Shown: in pieces, positions 1 to 7,470 of the stretch
Numbering within the stretch: position 1 is the stretch's first letter
Layout of the letters: the number at the start of each line of letters is the position of its first letter
Assembly: GCA_964579765.1 (NCBI GenBank)
Contig: CAZOIK010000483.1
Span: 1-14,058, forward strand
Reading direction: 5' to 3'
Length of the DNA stretch: 14,058 nucleotides
From: DATNBT01 sp964579765
GTDB taxonomy: Bacteria; Acidobacteriota; Vicinamibacteria; Vicinamibacterales; CAVVIG01
Position numbers and translations under genes: made by a program
Notes under the pieces: model-generated
What the model was told of the DNA's origin: nothing
The model's input: the letters and a program-made list of their open reading frames with translations, nothing else
The model's database searches: none

Positions 1-630
1 GGCAATTGCGACCGTGCTGATCGCGAGCCCGTCCAGGCCGTCGGTGAGGTTCACGGCATTCGACCACGCGACGAGGACGAAGATCGCGAACAGCGGGTAC
101 GCGTAGCCGAGATCGGGGATGAGCCGCTTGAAGAACGGGAAGATCAACCGCGTGTTGTAGAGACCGTGGTTCCGCAGCACGAGCAACGCGATGCCGACAG
201 CAGCGCCGACAAGAATCTGGTTCGCCATCTTGTAGCGCGGCAGCAGGCCGTGATGCGACTTGCGGACGATCTTCAGGTAGTCGTCGGCGAACCCGATGGC
301 GCCGTACGCCGCGGTCGTGAGCACGGCGATCCACACGTCAGGATTTGTCAGGTTCGCCCACAGCAGCGTGGGCACGAGCGTCGCCGTCAGGATCAGCAGC
401 CCGCCCATGGTCGGTGTGCCGGCCTTCGCACGGTGCGACTCGGGCCCTTCCTGGCGGATCACCTGGCCGATCTGGAATTCGCGCAGCTTGCGCACGAGCC
501 ACGGGCCGAGCAGCAGGCTCAGCGCGAGCGCGCTCAGGCTCGCCATCGCCGTGCGCACGGTGATGTACCGGAAGACGTTCAGCAGCGACCACTCGGTATG
601 GAGCAGGTCGTAGAGGAGGTAATACAGCAT
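1..630 (-). CDS. mraY: Phospho-N-acetylmuramoyl-pentapeptide-transferase MraY (3' end missing)
   Basis: Integral membrane enzyme that transfers phospho-MurNAc-pentapeptide from the UDP precursor to undecaprenyl phosphate, making lipid I. The 210 visible residues begin MLYYLLYDLLHTEWSLLNVF, typical of MraY. They include the Mg-binding acidic pair in GFADDYLK (Asp116-Asp117) and the family signature NAVNLTDGLDGLA at about 191-203. Hydrophobic segments alternate with these loops. Family members are about 360 residues, so about 150 C-terminal residues lie beyond the left edge. The ATG shares one base with the murF stop (TGATG). A GGAG sits 8 bases upstream of the start, inside the murF end. It is the last visible gene of the mraZ operon. 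The identity is secure; only completeness cannot be judged. Confidence 0.96.
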   Translation of the reverse strand, partial: MLYYLLYDLLHTEWSLLNVFRYITVRTAMASLSALALSLLLGPWLVRKLREFQIGQVIRQEGPESHRAKAGTPTMGGLLILTATLVPTLLWANLTNPDVWIAVLTTAAYGAIGFADDYLKIVRKSHHGLLPRYKMANQILVGAAVGIALLVLRNHGLYNTRLIFPFFKRLIPDLGYAYPLFAIFVLVAWSNAVNLTDGLDGLAISTVAIA

Positions 631-2039
631 CAGGCGAACTCCGCCTTCAGCCGTTCGACGATCAGGTCGGTACGGATGCCGCGCGAACCCTTCACCAGCA
701 CCAGGTCGCCGTCGTTGACGTACGACGCGATCGCATCGGCCGCGTGCTCGCTCGTCGCGAAGTGGCGCACGTGCGTCGGATTCATTCCCGCCGCCACAGC
801 GGCAGCCGCCATCGCCCTCGCCGGATCGCCGCCAATCGCGACGAGCTCGTCGAGCGTCGCGGCGGCCGCCGCGCGCCCGACGTCCTCGTGCAGCGCGGCC
901 GCCCGATCGCCAAGCTCGAGCATCTCGCCAAGCACGGCGACCCGCCGCCCGCGCGCAGCGCTCGTCCGCACCACATCGATCGCACGGCGTGTGGCTGTCG
1001 GGTTCGCGTTGTAGCTGTCGTCGATAACGACCACGCCCCGGCCCAGGCGCACGACGTCGCCGCGATGATGCGCGGGGGTGAGTGTCGCCGCGCGCGACGC
1101 CATGACCGCGAGCGGCACCTCGAACTGAACCCCGACCGCGGTTGCCGCCAGGATATTCGCGAGATTGCCTTGTCCGATCAGCGGCGTCCTCAGATCGAAG
1201 CTGCCGCCCGGGGTGTTCACGGTCGCCGCCGTTCCGTCGATGCCGCGATCGACCACCCGCGCGGCGCGGACATCGGCAGGCCGATCGATCCCGAAGGTGA
1301 CGACCCGGCCGGCGAAGGATCGCGCCCGTGCCATCACACGGTCGTCATCGGCGTTGGCCACCAGCACCGCATCCGGCGCGGCCCCTTCGAGGATTTCGGA
1401 CTTGGCGTCGGCGATCGCGTCAATCGAGGCGAAGAAGCCGAGGTGCGCCTCGCCGACGTTCGTCCAGACGCGCACGTCGGGCTCGGCGATCCGCACGAGC
1501 GTGCTGATCTCGCCGGCGTGGTTCATGCCGAGCTCGACTACCGCGACGTCCGGCCGGGTGGTCAGCTCCATCAGCGAGAGCGGCAGGCCGATGTGGTTGT
1601 TCAAATTGCCGCGATTCCGAATCACTCGATATTTGGCCCCGAGAAACTCCGCCGTCACTTCTTTCGTGGTCGTCTTGCCGGCGCTGCCGGTAATCGCCAC
1701 GACCTTCGTGCCCGATGCCCGCCGCGTCGCGTGCGCCAGCGTCTGCAACGCCGCGACGGTTTCGTCCACTTCGATCACCGCCGCGCCGGCGAGCCCCGGA
1801 TCCGAGCCGCGCCCGCGCGGCACCACCACGCCCGCTGCCCCGGCCTTGACGGCCGCGGCCGCAAAATCCGCGCCGTCGAATCGGTCGCCGCGGATGCCGA
1901 TGTACAGCTCGCCGCGTCGCAGCGTGCGCGTGTCGATCGACACCCCCGAGAACCCCGCGTCGGGCCCGCCGCTCGCGACGATCGTCCCTGCCATGGCGGC
2001 GGCGACCCAGTCGGCCGTCAGCCGGATGTCTGACGCCAT
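630..2039 (-). CDS. murF: UDP-N-acetylmuramoyl-tripeptide--D-alanyl-D-alanine ligase MurF
   Basis: Cytoplasmic ATP-dependent ligase that adds D-Ala-D-Ala to the UDP-MurNAc-tripeptide, the last soluble step of peptidoglycan precursor synthesis. The 469 residues show the three-domain Mur ligase plan. An N-terminal substrate domain carries SIDTR (about 34-38). The central ATPase domain carries the P-loop ITGSAGKTTTK (117-127), NLNNHIGLPL (145-154), ELGMNHAGEI (169-178) and NVGEAHLG (194-201), with Lys213 probably the carbamylated lysine. The C-terminal domain carries DDSYNANP (340-347), GEMLELG (371-377) and KGSRG (450-454). Length is normal for the family. The ATG at 2039 lies 9 bases after the murE stop, with no strong Shine-Dalgarno, so initiation probably depends on ribosomes finishing murE. 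Confidence 0.96.
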   Translation of the reverse strand: MASDIRLTADWVAAAMAGTIVASGGPDAGFSGVSIDTRTLRRGELYIGIRGDRFDGADFAAAAVKAGAAGVVVPRGRGSDPGLAGAAVIEVDETVAALQTLAHATRRASGTKVVAITGSAGKTTTKEVTAEFLGAKYRVIRNRGNLNNHIGLPLSLMELTTRPDVAVVELGMNHAGEISTLVRIAEPDVRVWTNVGEAHLGFFASIDAIADAKSEILEGAAPDAVLVANADDDRVMARARSFAGRVVTFGIDRPADVRAARVVDRGIDGTAATVNTPGGSFDLRTPLIGQGNLANILAATAVGVQFEVPLAVMASRAATLTPAHHRGDVVRLGRGVVVIDDSYNANPTATRRAIDVVRTSAARGRRVAVLGEMLELGDRAAALHEDVGRAAAAATLDELVAIGGDPARAMAAAAVAAGMNPTHVRHFATSEHAADAIASYVNDGDLVLVKGSRGIRTDLIVERLKAEFA

Positions 2040-2048
2040 GACCGGGCG

Positions 2049-3524
2049 CTACACGACGCCCGAGTTCGTCCGCCTGCGGCCCAGCAGCTCGCGCGCCACC
2101 GCCGCGTCGTCGAACGGCACGTGCTCGTTTCCGAGAATCTGGTACTTCTCGTGTCCTTTCCCTGCGATCAACACCAGGTCGCCGGGTCGCGCGACGTCGA
2201 TCGCCTTCGCGATGGCCGTCCGCCGATCAACGATCGCGAAGACGGCAATGTCGCTCTTCCGCGTGTCGGCGGTGATGCCGCGCTGAATCTCCTCGATGAT
2301 GCGCGCGGGATCTTCATGACGCGGGTTGTCGGACGTAATGACGAGCACGTCGGACAAGCGGCTCGCCACGGCGCCCATCAGCGGCCGCTTCGTCCGATCG
2401 CGGTCGCCGCCGCACCCGAACACCGTGATGACGCGGCCTCGCGCGAGCGGGCGCGCGGTCTCGAGCAGGTTCCGCAGCGCGTCGTCGGTATGTGCGTAGT
2501 CCACGACCACCGTGACGGCGTCGCGCGGACTCGAGACAACCTCGAACCGTCCCGGCACGGCGTCGAGGGTCTGCAGGCCTTTCTCAATCGCGTCGAACGG
2601 CAGATCCAGCGCGACGCCCGTCGAGACCGCCGCAAGAATGTTGTAGACGTTCGGCCGCCCCACCAGCTTCGAGCGGGCCTGCAGCGTGCCGCGCGGCGTG
2701 CGGATGTCGAACGACAGACCGTCCATCGAAAACGATAGCGGCCCGGGCGTGATGTCGGCCGCACGGTTGATCGCGTACGTCACCGGCCTGGGACTCGCCT
2801 CGACGATGGCTGCGCCCCTGGGATCGTCCATGTTGATCAGCGCCGGCGCGGTCGGGGGCAGCATCTCGAACAGGCGCCGCTTCGCCTGGAAGTACGTCTC
2901 CATGTCGTGATGGAAGTCGAGGTGATCGCGCGTGAGGTTCGTGAACACGCCCGCCGAGAACGTCATCGCATCCACGCGGCGCTGCGCGAGCGCATGCGAC
3001 GAGACTTCCATTGCGCAGGCCGCGCATCCCTTGTCGGCCATCTCACGCAACAGCGCCTGGACGTCCGGCGCCTCTGGGGTCGTGTGCGCCGACGCGCGCA
3101 CGTCGCTCCCGATGCGATGCGCGACGGTGCCGATGACGCCGCACTTCATGCCGTCGGCCTCGAAGATCGAGGCGACCAGATGCGCCGTCGTCGTCTTGCC
3201 GTTGGTGCCCGTGATCCCGACGACGCGCATGCGTTCACTGGGATGGCCGTAGAAGTCGGCGGCAAGCTCGGCCATCGCCAGGCGTGCGTCGGCGACCTGC
3301 AACAGCGGCACGCCAAGATCGGCCAGCGGTTGCTCGGCGACGACCGCAATCGCGCCACGCCGCACAGCGTCGCGCGCAAACTGCGCGCCGTCCGCGTGCA
3401 CGCCCTTCAGCGCGACGAACACCTGTCCCGGCAACACGGTGCGTGAGTCGTACGCGATGCCGGAGATCGGCGGCTGCTGTCCGGCGCCCGTCCCGACGGT
3501 CCGCTGAACGTCCGCGAGTTTCAT
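2049..3524 (-). CDS. murE: UDP-N-acetylmuramoyl-tripeptide synthetase MurE, meso-diaminopimelate type
   Basis: Cytoplasmic ATP-dependent ligase that adds the third amino acid to UDP-MurNAc-L-Ala-D-Glu. The 491 residues contain YDSRTV (25-30), P-loop GITGTNGKTTT (103-113), TTPE (148-151), MEVSSHAL (172-179), NLTRDHLDFH (196-205), a probable carbamylated Lys215, DYAH (342-345), GCGGDRDRTKRP (370-381) and GKGHE (455-459). DNPRHEDP (399-406) is the motif that goes with meso-diaminopimelate specificity in the family; lysine-adding enzymes differ here. The wall is therefore predicted to be of the DAP type. The ATG overlaps the ftsI stop by four bases (ATGA), indicating translational coupling. The nearest A/G-rich stretch (AGGA) is about 12 bases upstream, farther than usual. 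Confidence 0.96.
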   Translation of the reverse strand: MKLADVQRTVGTGAGQQPPISGIAYDSRTVLPGQVFVALKGVHADGAQFARDAVRRGAIAVVAEQPLADLGVPLLQVADARLAMAELAADFYGHPSERMRVVGITGTNGKTTTAHLVASIFEADGMKCGVIGTVAHRIGSDVRASAHTTPEAPDVQALLREMADKGCAACAMEVSSHALAQRRVDAMTFSAGVFTNLTRDHLDFHHDMETYFQAKRRLFEMLPPTAPALINMDDPRGAAIVEASPRPVTYAINRAADITPGPLSFSMDGLSFDIRTPRGTLQARSKLVGRPNVYNILAAVSTGVALDLPFDAIEKGLQTLDAVPGRFEVVSSPRDAVTVVVDYAHTDDALRNLLETARPLARGRVITVFGCGGDRDRTKRPLMGAVASRLSDVLVITSDNPRHEDPARIIEEIQRGITADTRKSDIAVFAIVDRRTAIAKAIDVARPGDLVLIAGKGHEKYQILGNEHVPFDDAAVARELLGRRRTNSGVV

Positions 3525-5563
3525 GGGCGCGCCTGTTCCTGCAGCGCGGCGGCCGTGCGCGCAAGTGTCACGCGGCCTGCGCTGACGGTGTCGAGCGGGG
3601 CGCCGGCGGGCGGATCCTGCGCGACGACAACGCCACTGCCGTCGATGTGCGCACTGAGGCCGAGTCGCATCAGGGTGCGCAGCGCTTCGCGCGCGCTCAA
3701 GCCGCGAAGATCCGGCATCGTCCCCGGCGGACCGTCCGAGACGAAGCTCACCGTCGGCGACTCGCCGCCCTGCGACACCGACGCACTCGGCGTGCGCACG
3801 GCGTCATTCGCACCGTCGTCGTGGCGTGCCACCAGCACGGGCGGCAGCGGGTTGATCGTCGGTCCGACGCCGAGGTAGCGCAGCGTCGCTTCTGCGATGC
3901 GCTTGAACACGGGCCCCGACACCGGACCGCCGGTGGTCGGGCCGTTGTGCGGAGAATCGGTGACGACGATGATCGCCACCGCGGGGTTCCGCGACGGCAC
4001 GAACCCTACGAACGACGCGTTATACGCCGTCGTCGAATACGTGCCGTTGACGAGCTTGGCGGCCGTTCCGGTTTTGCCCGCGACGGTGAAGCCGGGCATC
4101 TGCGCCATCGTCGCGGTTCCGCGTTCCACGACGCCTTCCATGATTCCAGTGAGGGCGGCGGCCGTGTCCGGGCTCACCACGCGTCGCACGACCTTCGGAC
4201 GCGTTTCGTAGCGCCGGCCGTTCTGGTAGATCGCGCGAAGGACGCGCGGCTCCATCATCTCGCCGCCATTGGCGACCGAACTGATCGCGGCGACCATCTG
4301 CAGCGGCGTCACGGCGACCTGATAGCCCATCGACACCGATGCGAGGGCGCTCTCGGTCCACTTCGACGGATTCCAGACGATGCCCGAGCTCTCGCTTGGA
4401 AAGTCCGGCGACACGGGATGTCCGAAGCCGTACAGCGACACGTACCGGCTCAGCCGCTCCGTGCCGACTTTGAATCCGATCTTGATCGCGCCGACGTTGC
4501 TCGATTTCACGATGACGTCGGTGAACGACAGCGTGTGGTAGTTGTGGTGGCTGGCCTCCGTGATCGGCTTGGCCCGTCCCGGGATCTTGATGATGCCGGG
4601 ATCCGTGTCGATCAGCGAGTCGATCGGCATGACGTGCTCTTCGAGCGCCGCCGAGGCCGTCACGACCTTGAATGTCGAACCCGGCTCGTAGAGATCCTGC
4701 ACCGCCCGGTTGCGGCGATCGACGTCATCGAACTCGCGATACGCGTTCGGGTTGAACGTCGGCTCGTTCGCCATCGCCAGAATCTCGCCCGTATGCGGAT
4801 TCATGATGATGGCCGTGCCCCCGATCGCCCTGTTCTCGACGACACCCGCGTGCAGCTCGCGTTCGGCGACGTGCTGCAGGTACTCGTCGATCGTCAGCTC
4901 GACGGTGGATCCGGTCGTCGGCGGGCGCTCGAAGCGCGCGAACGCACGATTCCGCGCGTCTGTCTGCACGAGCACCGTGCCCGCCTTGCCGCGAATCTGC
5001 CGGTCGTAGGTGAACTCGACGCCGTTCAACCCGCGGTTGTCCACGCCGACGTATCCGAGCAGATGGGCGGCGAGCTCCTTGTTCGGGTAGAAACGGCGAT
5101 CCTCTTTGATCGAGCCGATACCTGCCAGATTCAGCGCGGCCACGCGTTTGGCCTGCTCCGGCGAGACCTCCCGGCGCACGTACGCGAACTGACGGTTCTT
5201 GCCGAGCCGCTCGACGAGCGACTCGCGTTCCTTCGGCGTGCAGTCCCCGAATGCCGTGCAGAGCTCGGCGACCACCGCCTTCGGATCGTCAATTGCGGAC
5301 GGGACGGCGTAGATCGAGTCGGCGCTCACGCTGGTCGCGAGCACGCGGCCTTTGCGGTCGAGGATGTCGCCGCGTTCGGCGGCCGCATCCATGGTCCGCA
5401 TCTGCTGACGCGTCGCCCGCGCGACGAGATCGCGGTGCTCGAAGACCTGCAGCACGACGAGTCGCGCCTCGATGCCAACCACCCAGAAGCCGATCAGGGC
5501 GGCCGTGATGATCGTCCGCCTGCGAAGGGTCTCGCGCCAGGCGTGGGCAGCAGTGTCTGTCAC
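3521..5563 (-). CDS. ftsI: Division-specific peptidoglycan transpeptidase FtsI (PBP3 class) with C-terminal PASTA domain
   Basis: Inner-membrane class B penicillin-binding protein that cross-links septal peptidoglycan with FtsW. From the GTG at 5563 it has 680 residues. A short cytoplasmic tail is followed by one membrane segment (about 17-39), then the dimerisation/pedestal region with RGDILDRKGRVLA (about 64-76), then the transpeptidase domain with the catalytic serine in STFK (296-299), SSN (354-356) and KTGT (497-500). After a Ser/Gly-rich linker, a single PASTA repeat (about 614-669, PDLRGLSAREAL) ends the protein. Family members without PASTA are about 580 residues. The reading frame stays open to a TTG at 5584, which would overlap ftsL by 17 bases but has no ribosome site. 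The GTG, 4 bases after the ftsL stop and preceded by GGTGA, is preferred; the start is not certain. The stop overlaps murE. Confidence 0.93.
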   Translation of the reverse strand: MTDTAAHAWRETLRRRTIITAALIGFWVVGIEARLVVLQVFEHRDLVARATRQQMRTMDAAAERGDILDRKGRVLATSVSADSIYAVPSAIDDPKAVVAELCTAFGDCTPKERESLVERLGKNRQFAYVRREVSPEQAKRVAALNLAGIGSIKEDRRFYPNKELAAHLLGYVGVDNRGLNGVEFTYDRQIRGKAGTVLVQTDARNRAFARFERPPTTGSTVELTIDEYLQHVAERELHAGVVENRAIGGTAIIMNPHTGEILAMANEPTFNPNAYREFDDVDRRNRAVQDLYEPGSTFKVVTASAALEEHVMPIDSLIDTDPGIIKIPGRAKPITEASHHNYHTLSFTDVIVKSSNVGAIKIGFKVGTERLSRYVSLYGFGHPVSPDFPSESSGIVWNPSKWTESALASVSMGYQVAVTPLQMVAAISSVANGGEMMEPRVLRAIYQNGRRYETRPKVVRRVVSPDTAAALTGIMEGVVERGTATMAQMPGFTVAGKTGTAAKLVNGTYSTTAYNASFVGFVPSRNPAVAIIVVTDSPHNGPTTGGPVSGPVFKRIAEATLRYLGVGPTINPLPPVLVARHDDGANDAVRTPSASVSQGGESPTVSFVSDGPPGTMPDLRGLSAREALRTLMRLGLSAHIDGSGVVVAQDPPAGAPLDTVSAGRVTLARTAAALQEQARP

Positions 5564-5567
5564 GGTG

Positions 5568-5957
5568 TCACCGGCGCGCGACAACAGACGACGCGGGGAG
5601 ATCGACGGGCACGACGCGTTCGAGGACGATGGCCTCGTCGGGCGTCGGCGCGACCAGGTGCAGACGCGTCGTCGCCAGGGTTTCGATGCGCTGCGGCGAA
5701 CGAAGCGTTTCGATCTCGAGGCGCAGCTGCCGCGTCATCTCCTCCTCGGCATCCTTCTCTTTCTGAAGCTGTTCGATCCGATAGCCGTTGACCATCAGCT
5801 CCATGTGCGGCCACGCGGAGAACAGCCCCAGCAGCACGAGCGCCACCGTCAACCCGACCGACTTCCACAGCTCGCGCTGCCGCGCCTCGTCCACTTCGCG
5901 GACGATTGGGTTGTTGCGCACGTCCTTGCGGATCGCGTATTCGAAGGGCTCGGCCAT
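5568..5957 (-). CDS. ftsL: Cell division protein FtsL (FtsL/DivIC-like bitopic septum protein)
   Basis: Small bitopic protein expected to join FtsB/FtsQ in the complex that activates the FtsWI septal synthase. The 129 residues show a charged cytoplasmic N-terminus (about 1-31), one membrane segment (about 34-50, SVGLTVALVLLGLFSAW), then a periplasmic coiled coil rich in Glu, Lys, Arg, Leu and Gln (about 56-90), and a hydrophilic tail. No catalytic motif is present. FtsL proteins diverge greatly in sequence, so the call rests on size, topology and position between rsmH and ftsI, which is where ftsL always lies in this cluster. The ATG is 3 bases after the rsmH stop; a GGAGAAG lies about 15 bases upstream, so coupling is likely. 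Confidence 0.85.
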   Translation of the reverse strand: MAEPFEYAIRKDVRNNPIVREVDEARQRELWKSVGLTVALVLLGLFSAWPHMELMVNGYRIEQLQKEKDAEEEMTRQLRLEIETLRSPQRIETLATTRLHLVAPTPDEAIVLERVVPVDLPASSVVARR

Positions 5958-5960
5958 TAG

Positions 5961-6851
5961 CTACGCCAGCTTCTCCGCCGCGCGGAGCTTCGCGCTTCGC
6001 GCTCTGGGGTTCACCGTAAGCTCGCCCTCGCCGGGCACGACGGGCTTCTTCGTCAGCACTTTCAATGCCGCATCCGCCCGCTTCTCCAGCGCGCGCAGCG
6101 TATGTTTGACAATGCGATCTTCGAGCGAATGAAACGTGATCACGACCAGGCGCGCGCCGGCCCGCAGGCGCCGCGCCGCCGCCTCGAGGAATGTGTCCAG
6201 CCCGTCGAGCTCGTGATTGACCCAGATTCGGATCGCCTGGAACGTTCGCGTCGCGGGATCGATGCGCTGATAACCGCGCGTCGGGACGGCGCGACGGACG
6301 ATCGTCGCGAGCCTCGCCGTCGTCTCGATGGGGGCGTGGCGCCGCGCCTCGACTATGGCCCGAGCGATGCGGCGCGAGAAGCGCTCTTCGCCGTAGGCGT
6401 AGATCGTGTCCGCGAGGTCGCGCTCCGGCGTGACAGCAATGAGCTCGGCCGCCGTTTCACCGCGGCTGCGGTCCATCCGCATGTCGAGCGGCTCGTCACG
6501 CTGGAAGCTGAACCCGCGGCCCGGCTCGTCGAGCTGCATCGACGAGACGCCGAGATCGGCGAGCGCGCCGTCCACGAGCGCAACGTGGAGACCGTCAAGT
6601 ACGCCGTCGATCGCCCGATAGTCCGAATGGACGAGGTCTACCCGTCCGTCCCACGGCTCGAGCCGCACTCGCGCCTGCGCGAGCGCGTCCTGGTCGCGAT
6701 CGATGCCGATCACCCGCGTCGCTCCTGCCTCGAGCATGGCGCGCGCGTGCCCCCCGAGACCGACGGTGCAGTCGAGGTAGACGCCGCCGCGGCCAGGATT
6801 GAGAAACTGCATCGCTTCGGCCGTCAACACCGGGACGTGCGCGGCCGTCAT
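5961..6851 (-). CDS. rsmH: 16S rRNA (cytosine(1402)-N4)-methyltransferase RsmH (MraW)
   Basis: SAM-dependent methyltransferase that modifies N4 of C1402 in the decoding centre of 16S rRNA. The 296 residues carry the whole family pattern: HVPVL (5-9), the SAM-binding loop CTVGLGGHA (28-36), IGIDRD (48-53), DLGVSSMQLD (99-108), GFSF (113-116), PLDMRMD (121-127), GEERFSRRIA (154-163), DPATRTFQAIRI (198-209), FHSLEDRIVK (240-249) and NPRARSAKLR (281-290). Length is typical (about 300). The ATG overlaps the mraZ stop by four bases (ATGA), and a GGAG lies 8 bases before it inside mraZ. It is the second gene of the dcw operon. Confidence 0.97.
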   Translation of the reverse strand: MTAAHVPVLTAEAMQFLNPGRGGVYLDCTVGLGGHARAMLEAGATRVIGIDRDQDALAQARVRLEPWDGRVDLVHSDYRAIDGVLDGLHVALVDGALADLGVSSMQLDEPGRGFSFQRDEPLDMRMDRSRGETAAELIAVTPERDLADTIYAYGEERFSRRIARAIVEARRHAPIETTARLATIVRRAVPTRGYQRIDPATRTFQAIRIWVNHELDGLDTFLEAAARRLRAGARLVVITFHSLEDRIVKHTLRALEKRADAALKVLTKKPVVPGEGELTVNPRARSAKLRAAEKLA

Positions 6852-7288
6852 ATGCCGAACTCCGCCAGCGCGCGCGCGTCGTCGTCGGTGAACGGTTCGC
6901 GCTGCATCTTCGCGACAAACCGATCGTGATTCCAGATGTCGAGGTAGTTGACCTGGCCGAGCACATCGACCTCGCCGTTCATCGTGGCGGCCTCGCGCAA
7001 ACGCAGCGGAATCATCACGCGCCCCTGTGCGTCCAGCTCTGCGTCCGCTCCGAAGTAGTTGATCCGGTCGAGGTAGCGCAGCTTCGACGGATGTGCTGAC
7101 GGCATCGCGGCGAGCTTCTGTTCGATGTCGAGCCAGACCGGCATCGGATAGATGCGGACGTACTCGCCCGTGAGGCTCGTGAGAAAGAGCTCGCGGCCGT
7201 GCGTCTGCTCGACGAGACGGCGAAAGGCGTTCGGAACCTTGAGCCTTCCTTTGTCATCGATGCGCGCTGACGTACTACCCCTGAGCAC
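6848..7288 (-). CDS. mraZ: Transcriptional regulator MraZ
   Basis: DNA-binding protein of the SpoVT/AbrB-like swapped-hairpin fold; in E. coli it represses the dcw operon that it heads. The 146 residues contain the two tandem MraZ half-domains, each marked by a D-x-x-G-R-x-x-x-P signature: DDKGRLKVP (11-19) and DAQGRVMIP (86-94). Length is typical. The GTG start is supported by GGAG 9 bases upstream and by the sequence beginning MLRGSTSARID. The stop overlaps rsmH. Three GTGGA repeats at a 10-bp period lie directly upstream and are the likely binding site of this protein, implying autoregulation. Family function is established; autoregulation here is inferred from the repeats. Confidence 0.96.
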   Translation of the reverse strand: MLRGSTSARIDDKGRLKVPNAFRRLVEQTHGRELFLTSLTGEYVRIYPMPVWLDIEQKLAAMPSAHPSKLRYLDRINYFGADAELDAQGRVMIPLRLREAATMNGEVDVLGQVNYLDIWNHDRFVAKMQREPFTDDDARALAEFGI

Positions 7289-7297
7289 CGGAGACTA

Positions 7298-7301
7298 CTC
7301 C
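7298..7301 (-). promoter_or_regulatory. mraZ ribosome binding site
   Basis: GGAG on the minus strand ends 9 bases before the mraZ GTG at 7288 and supports that start. It is unusual because three of its four bases belong to the last GTGGA repeat of the predicted MraZ operator, so operator and ribosome site overlap in the DNA. Confidence 0.7.
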
Positions 7302-7323
7302 ACTCTGATCCACAAAAATCCAC
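7299..7323 (-). promoter_or_regulatory. MraZ operator: three GTGGA direct repeats, 10-bp period
   Basis: Minus strand reads GTGGA at 7323-7319, 7313-7309 and 7303-7299, separated by two five-base spacers (TTTTT and TCAGA), an exact one-helical-turn period. MraZ is known in E. coli to bind TGGGN direct repeats separated by five bases close to its own promoter; here the core is TGGAN. The first repeat covers the predicted transcription start, about 7 bases after the -10 box, and the last runs into the mraZ ribosome site. Binding would therefore block promoter clearance. The repeats are seen directly; the regulator is inferred from the adjacent mraZ gene. Confidence 0.82.
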
Positions 7324-7327
7324 GACG

Positions 7328-7356
7328 ATGTTAGGAGGGCGCCCACCTGAAGTCAA
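7328..7356 (-). promoter_or_regulatory. Promoter of the mraZ-rsmH-ftsL-ftsI-murE-murF-mraY operon
   Basis: Minus strand carries TTGACT (7356-7351) as -35 and TAACAT (7333-7328) as -10 with a 17-base spacer. They match the sigma70 consensus at 5 of 6 and 4 of 6 positions. The predicted start is near 7321, giving a leader of about 33 bases before mraZ. An AT-rich stretch just upstream (7361-7407) could act as an UP element. The spacer holds a 16-bp near-palindrome (7333-7348). Confidence 0.75.
7333..7348. promoter_or_regulatory. Near-palindrome in the spacer of the mra promoter
   Basis: AGGAGGGC/GCCCACCT pairs at 7 of 8 positions and contains a perfect GGGCGCCC (7337-7344). It fills almost the whole -35/-10 spacer and touches the -10 box. 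It could be a dimer-binding operator for a second regulator, or a chance product of high G+C content. No regulator can be named from the sequence. Confidence 0.35.
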
Positions 7357-7364
7357 CCGCAAAA

Positions 7365-7380
7365 TATTGTATGTTCAATA
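7365..7380. other. TATTG-N6-CAATA dyad in an AT-rich intergenic island
   Basis: A 5-bp inverted repeat with a six-base centre lies in the only strongly AT-rich stretch of the window (7361-7407), 9 bases upstream of the mra -35 box and between the two divergent genes. It might be a regulator site or simply part of an UP-like element. Evidence is limited to its symmetry and position. Confidence 0.25.
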
Positions 7381-7401
7381 AGTTACGCCAAATTTTCGCC
7401 T

Positions 7402-7407
7402 TTTAAT
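7402..7407 (+). promoter_or_regulatory. Possible -10 box for the ychF-glycan operon
   Basis: TTTAAT matches the sigma70 -10 consensus at 5 of 6 positions and lies 75 bases before the ATG at 7483. No good -35 box is seen at 16-18 bases upstream (TAAGTT at 17). A promoter must lie in 7289-7482 if the right-hand block is transcribed independently, but this placement is weak. Confidence 0.3.
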
Positions 7408-7470
7408 CGCCCCTGCGGTCGTACACCCCAGGCGAGGCCGAGTTAGCCCAACTCCTGCGTGTTAGGATGC

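Noticed and set aside
744..2033. Open frame of 429 codons on the plus strand opposite murF
   Set aside because: It is a mirror of murF with His/Arg/Asp-rich translation and no motifs.
3284..5791. Long open frame on the plus strand (835 codons) opposite ftsI and ftsL
   Set aside because: It is antisense to clearly conserved ftsI, has an Arg/Ala/His-rich composition with no recognisable motif, and is the expected by-product of G+C-rich codon usage.
7342..7346. A fourth MraZ-like repeat (GTGGG, minus strand) upstream of the three boxes
   Set aside because: It is 23 bases from the nearest repeat, out of the 10-bp register, and is better explained as part of the spacer palindrome.
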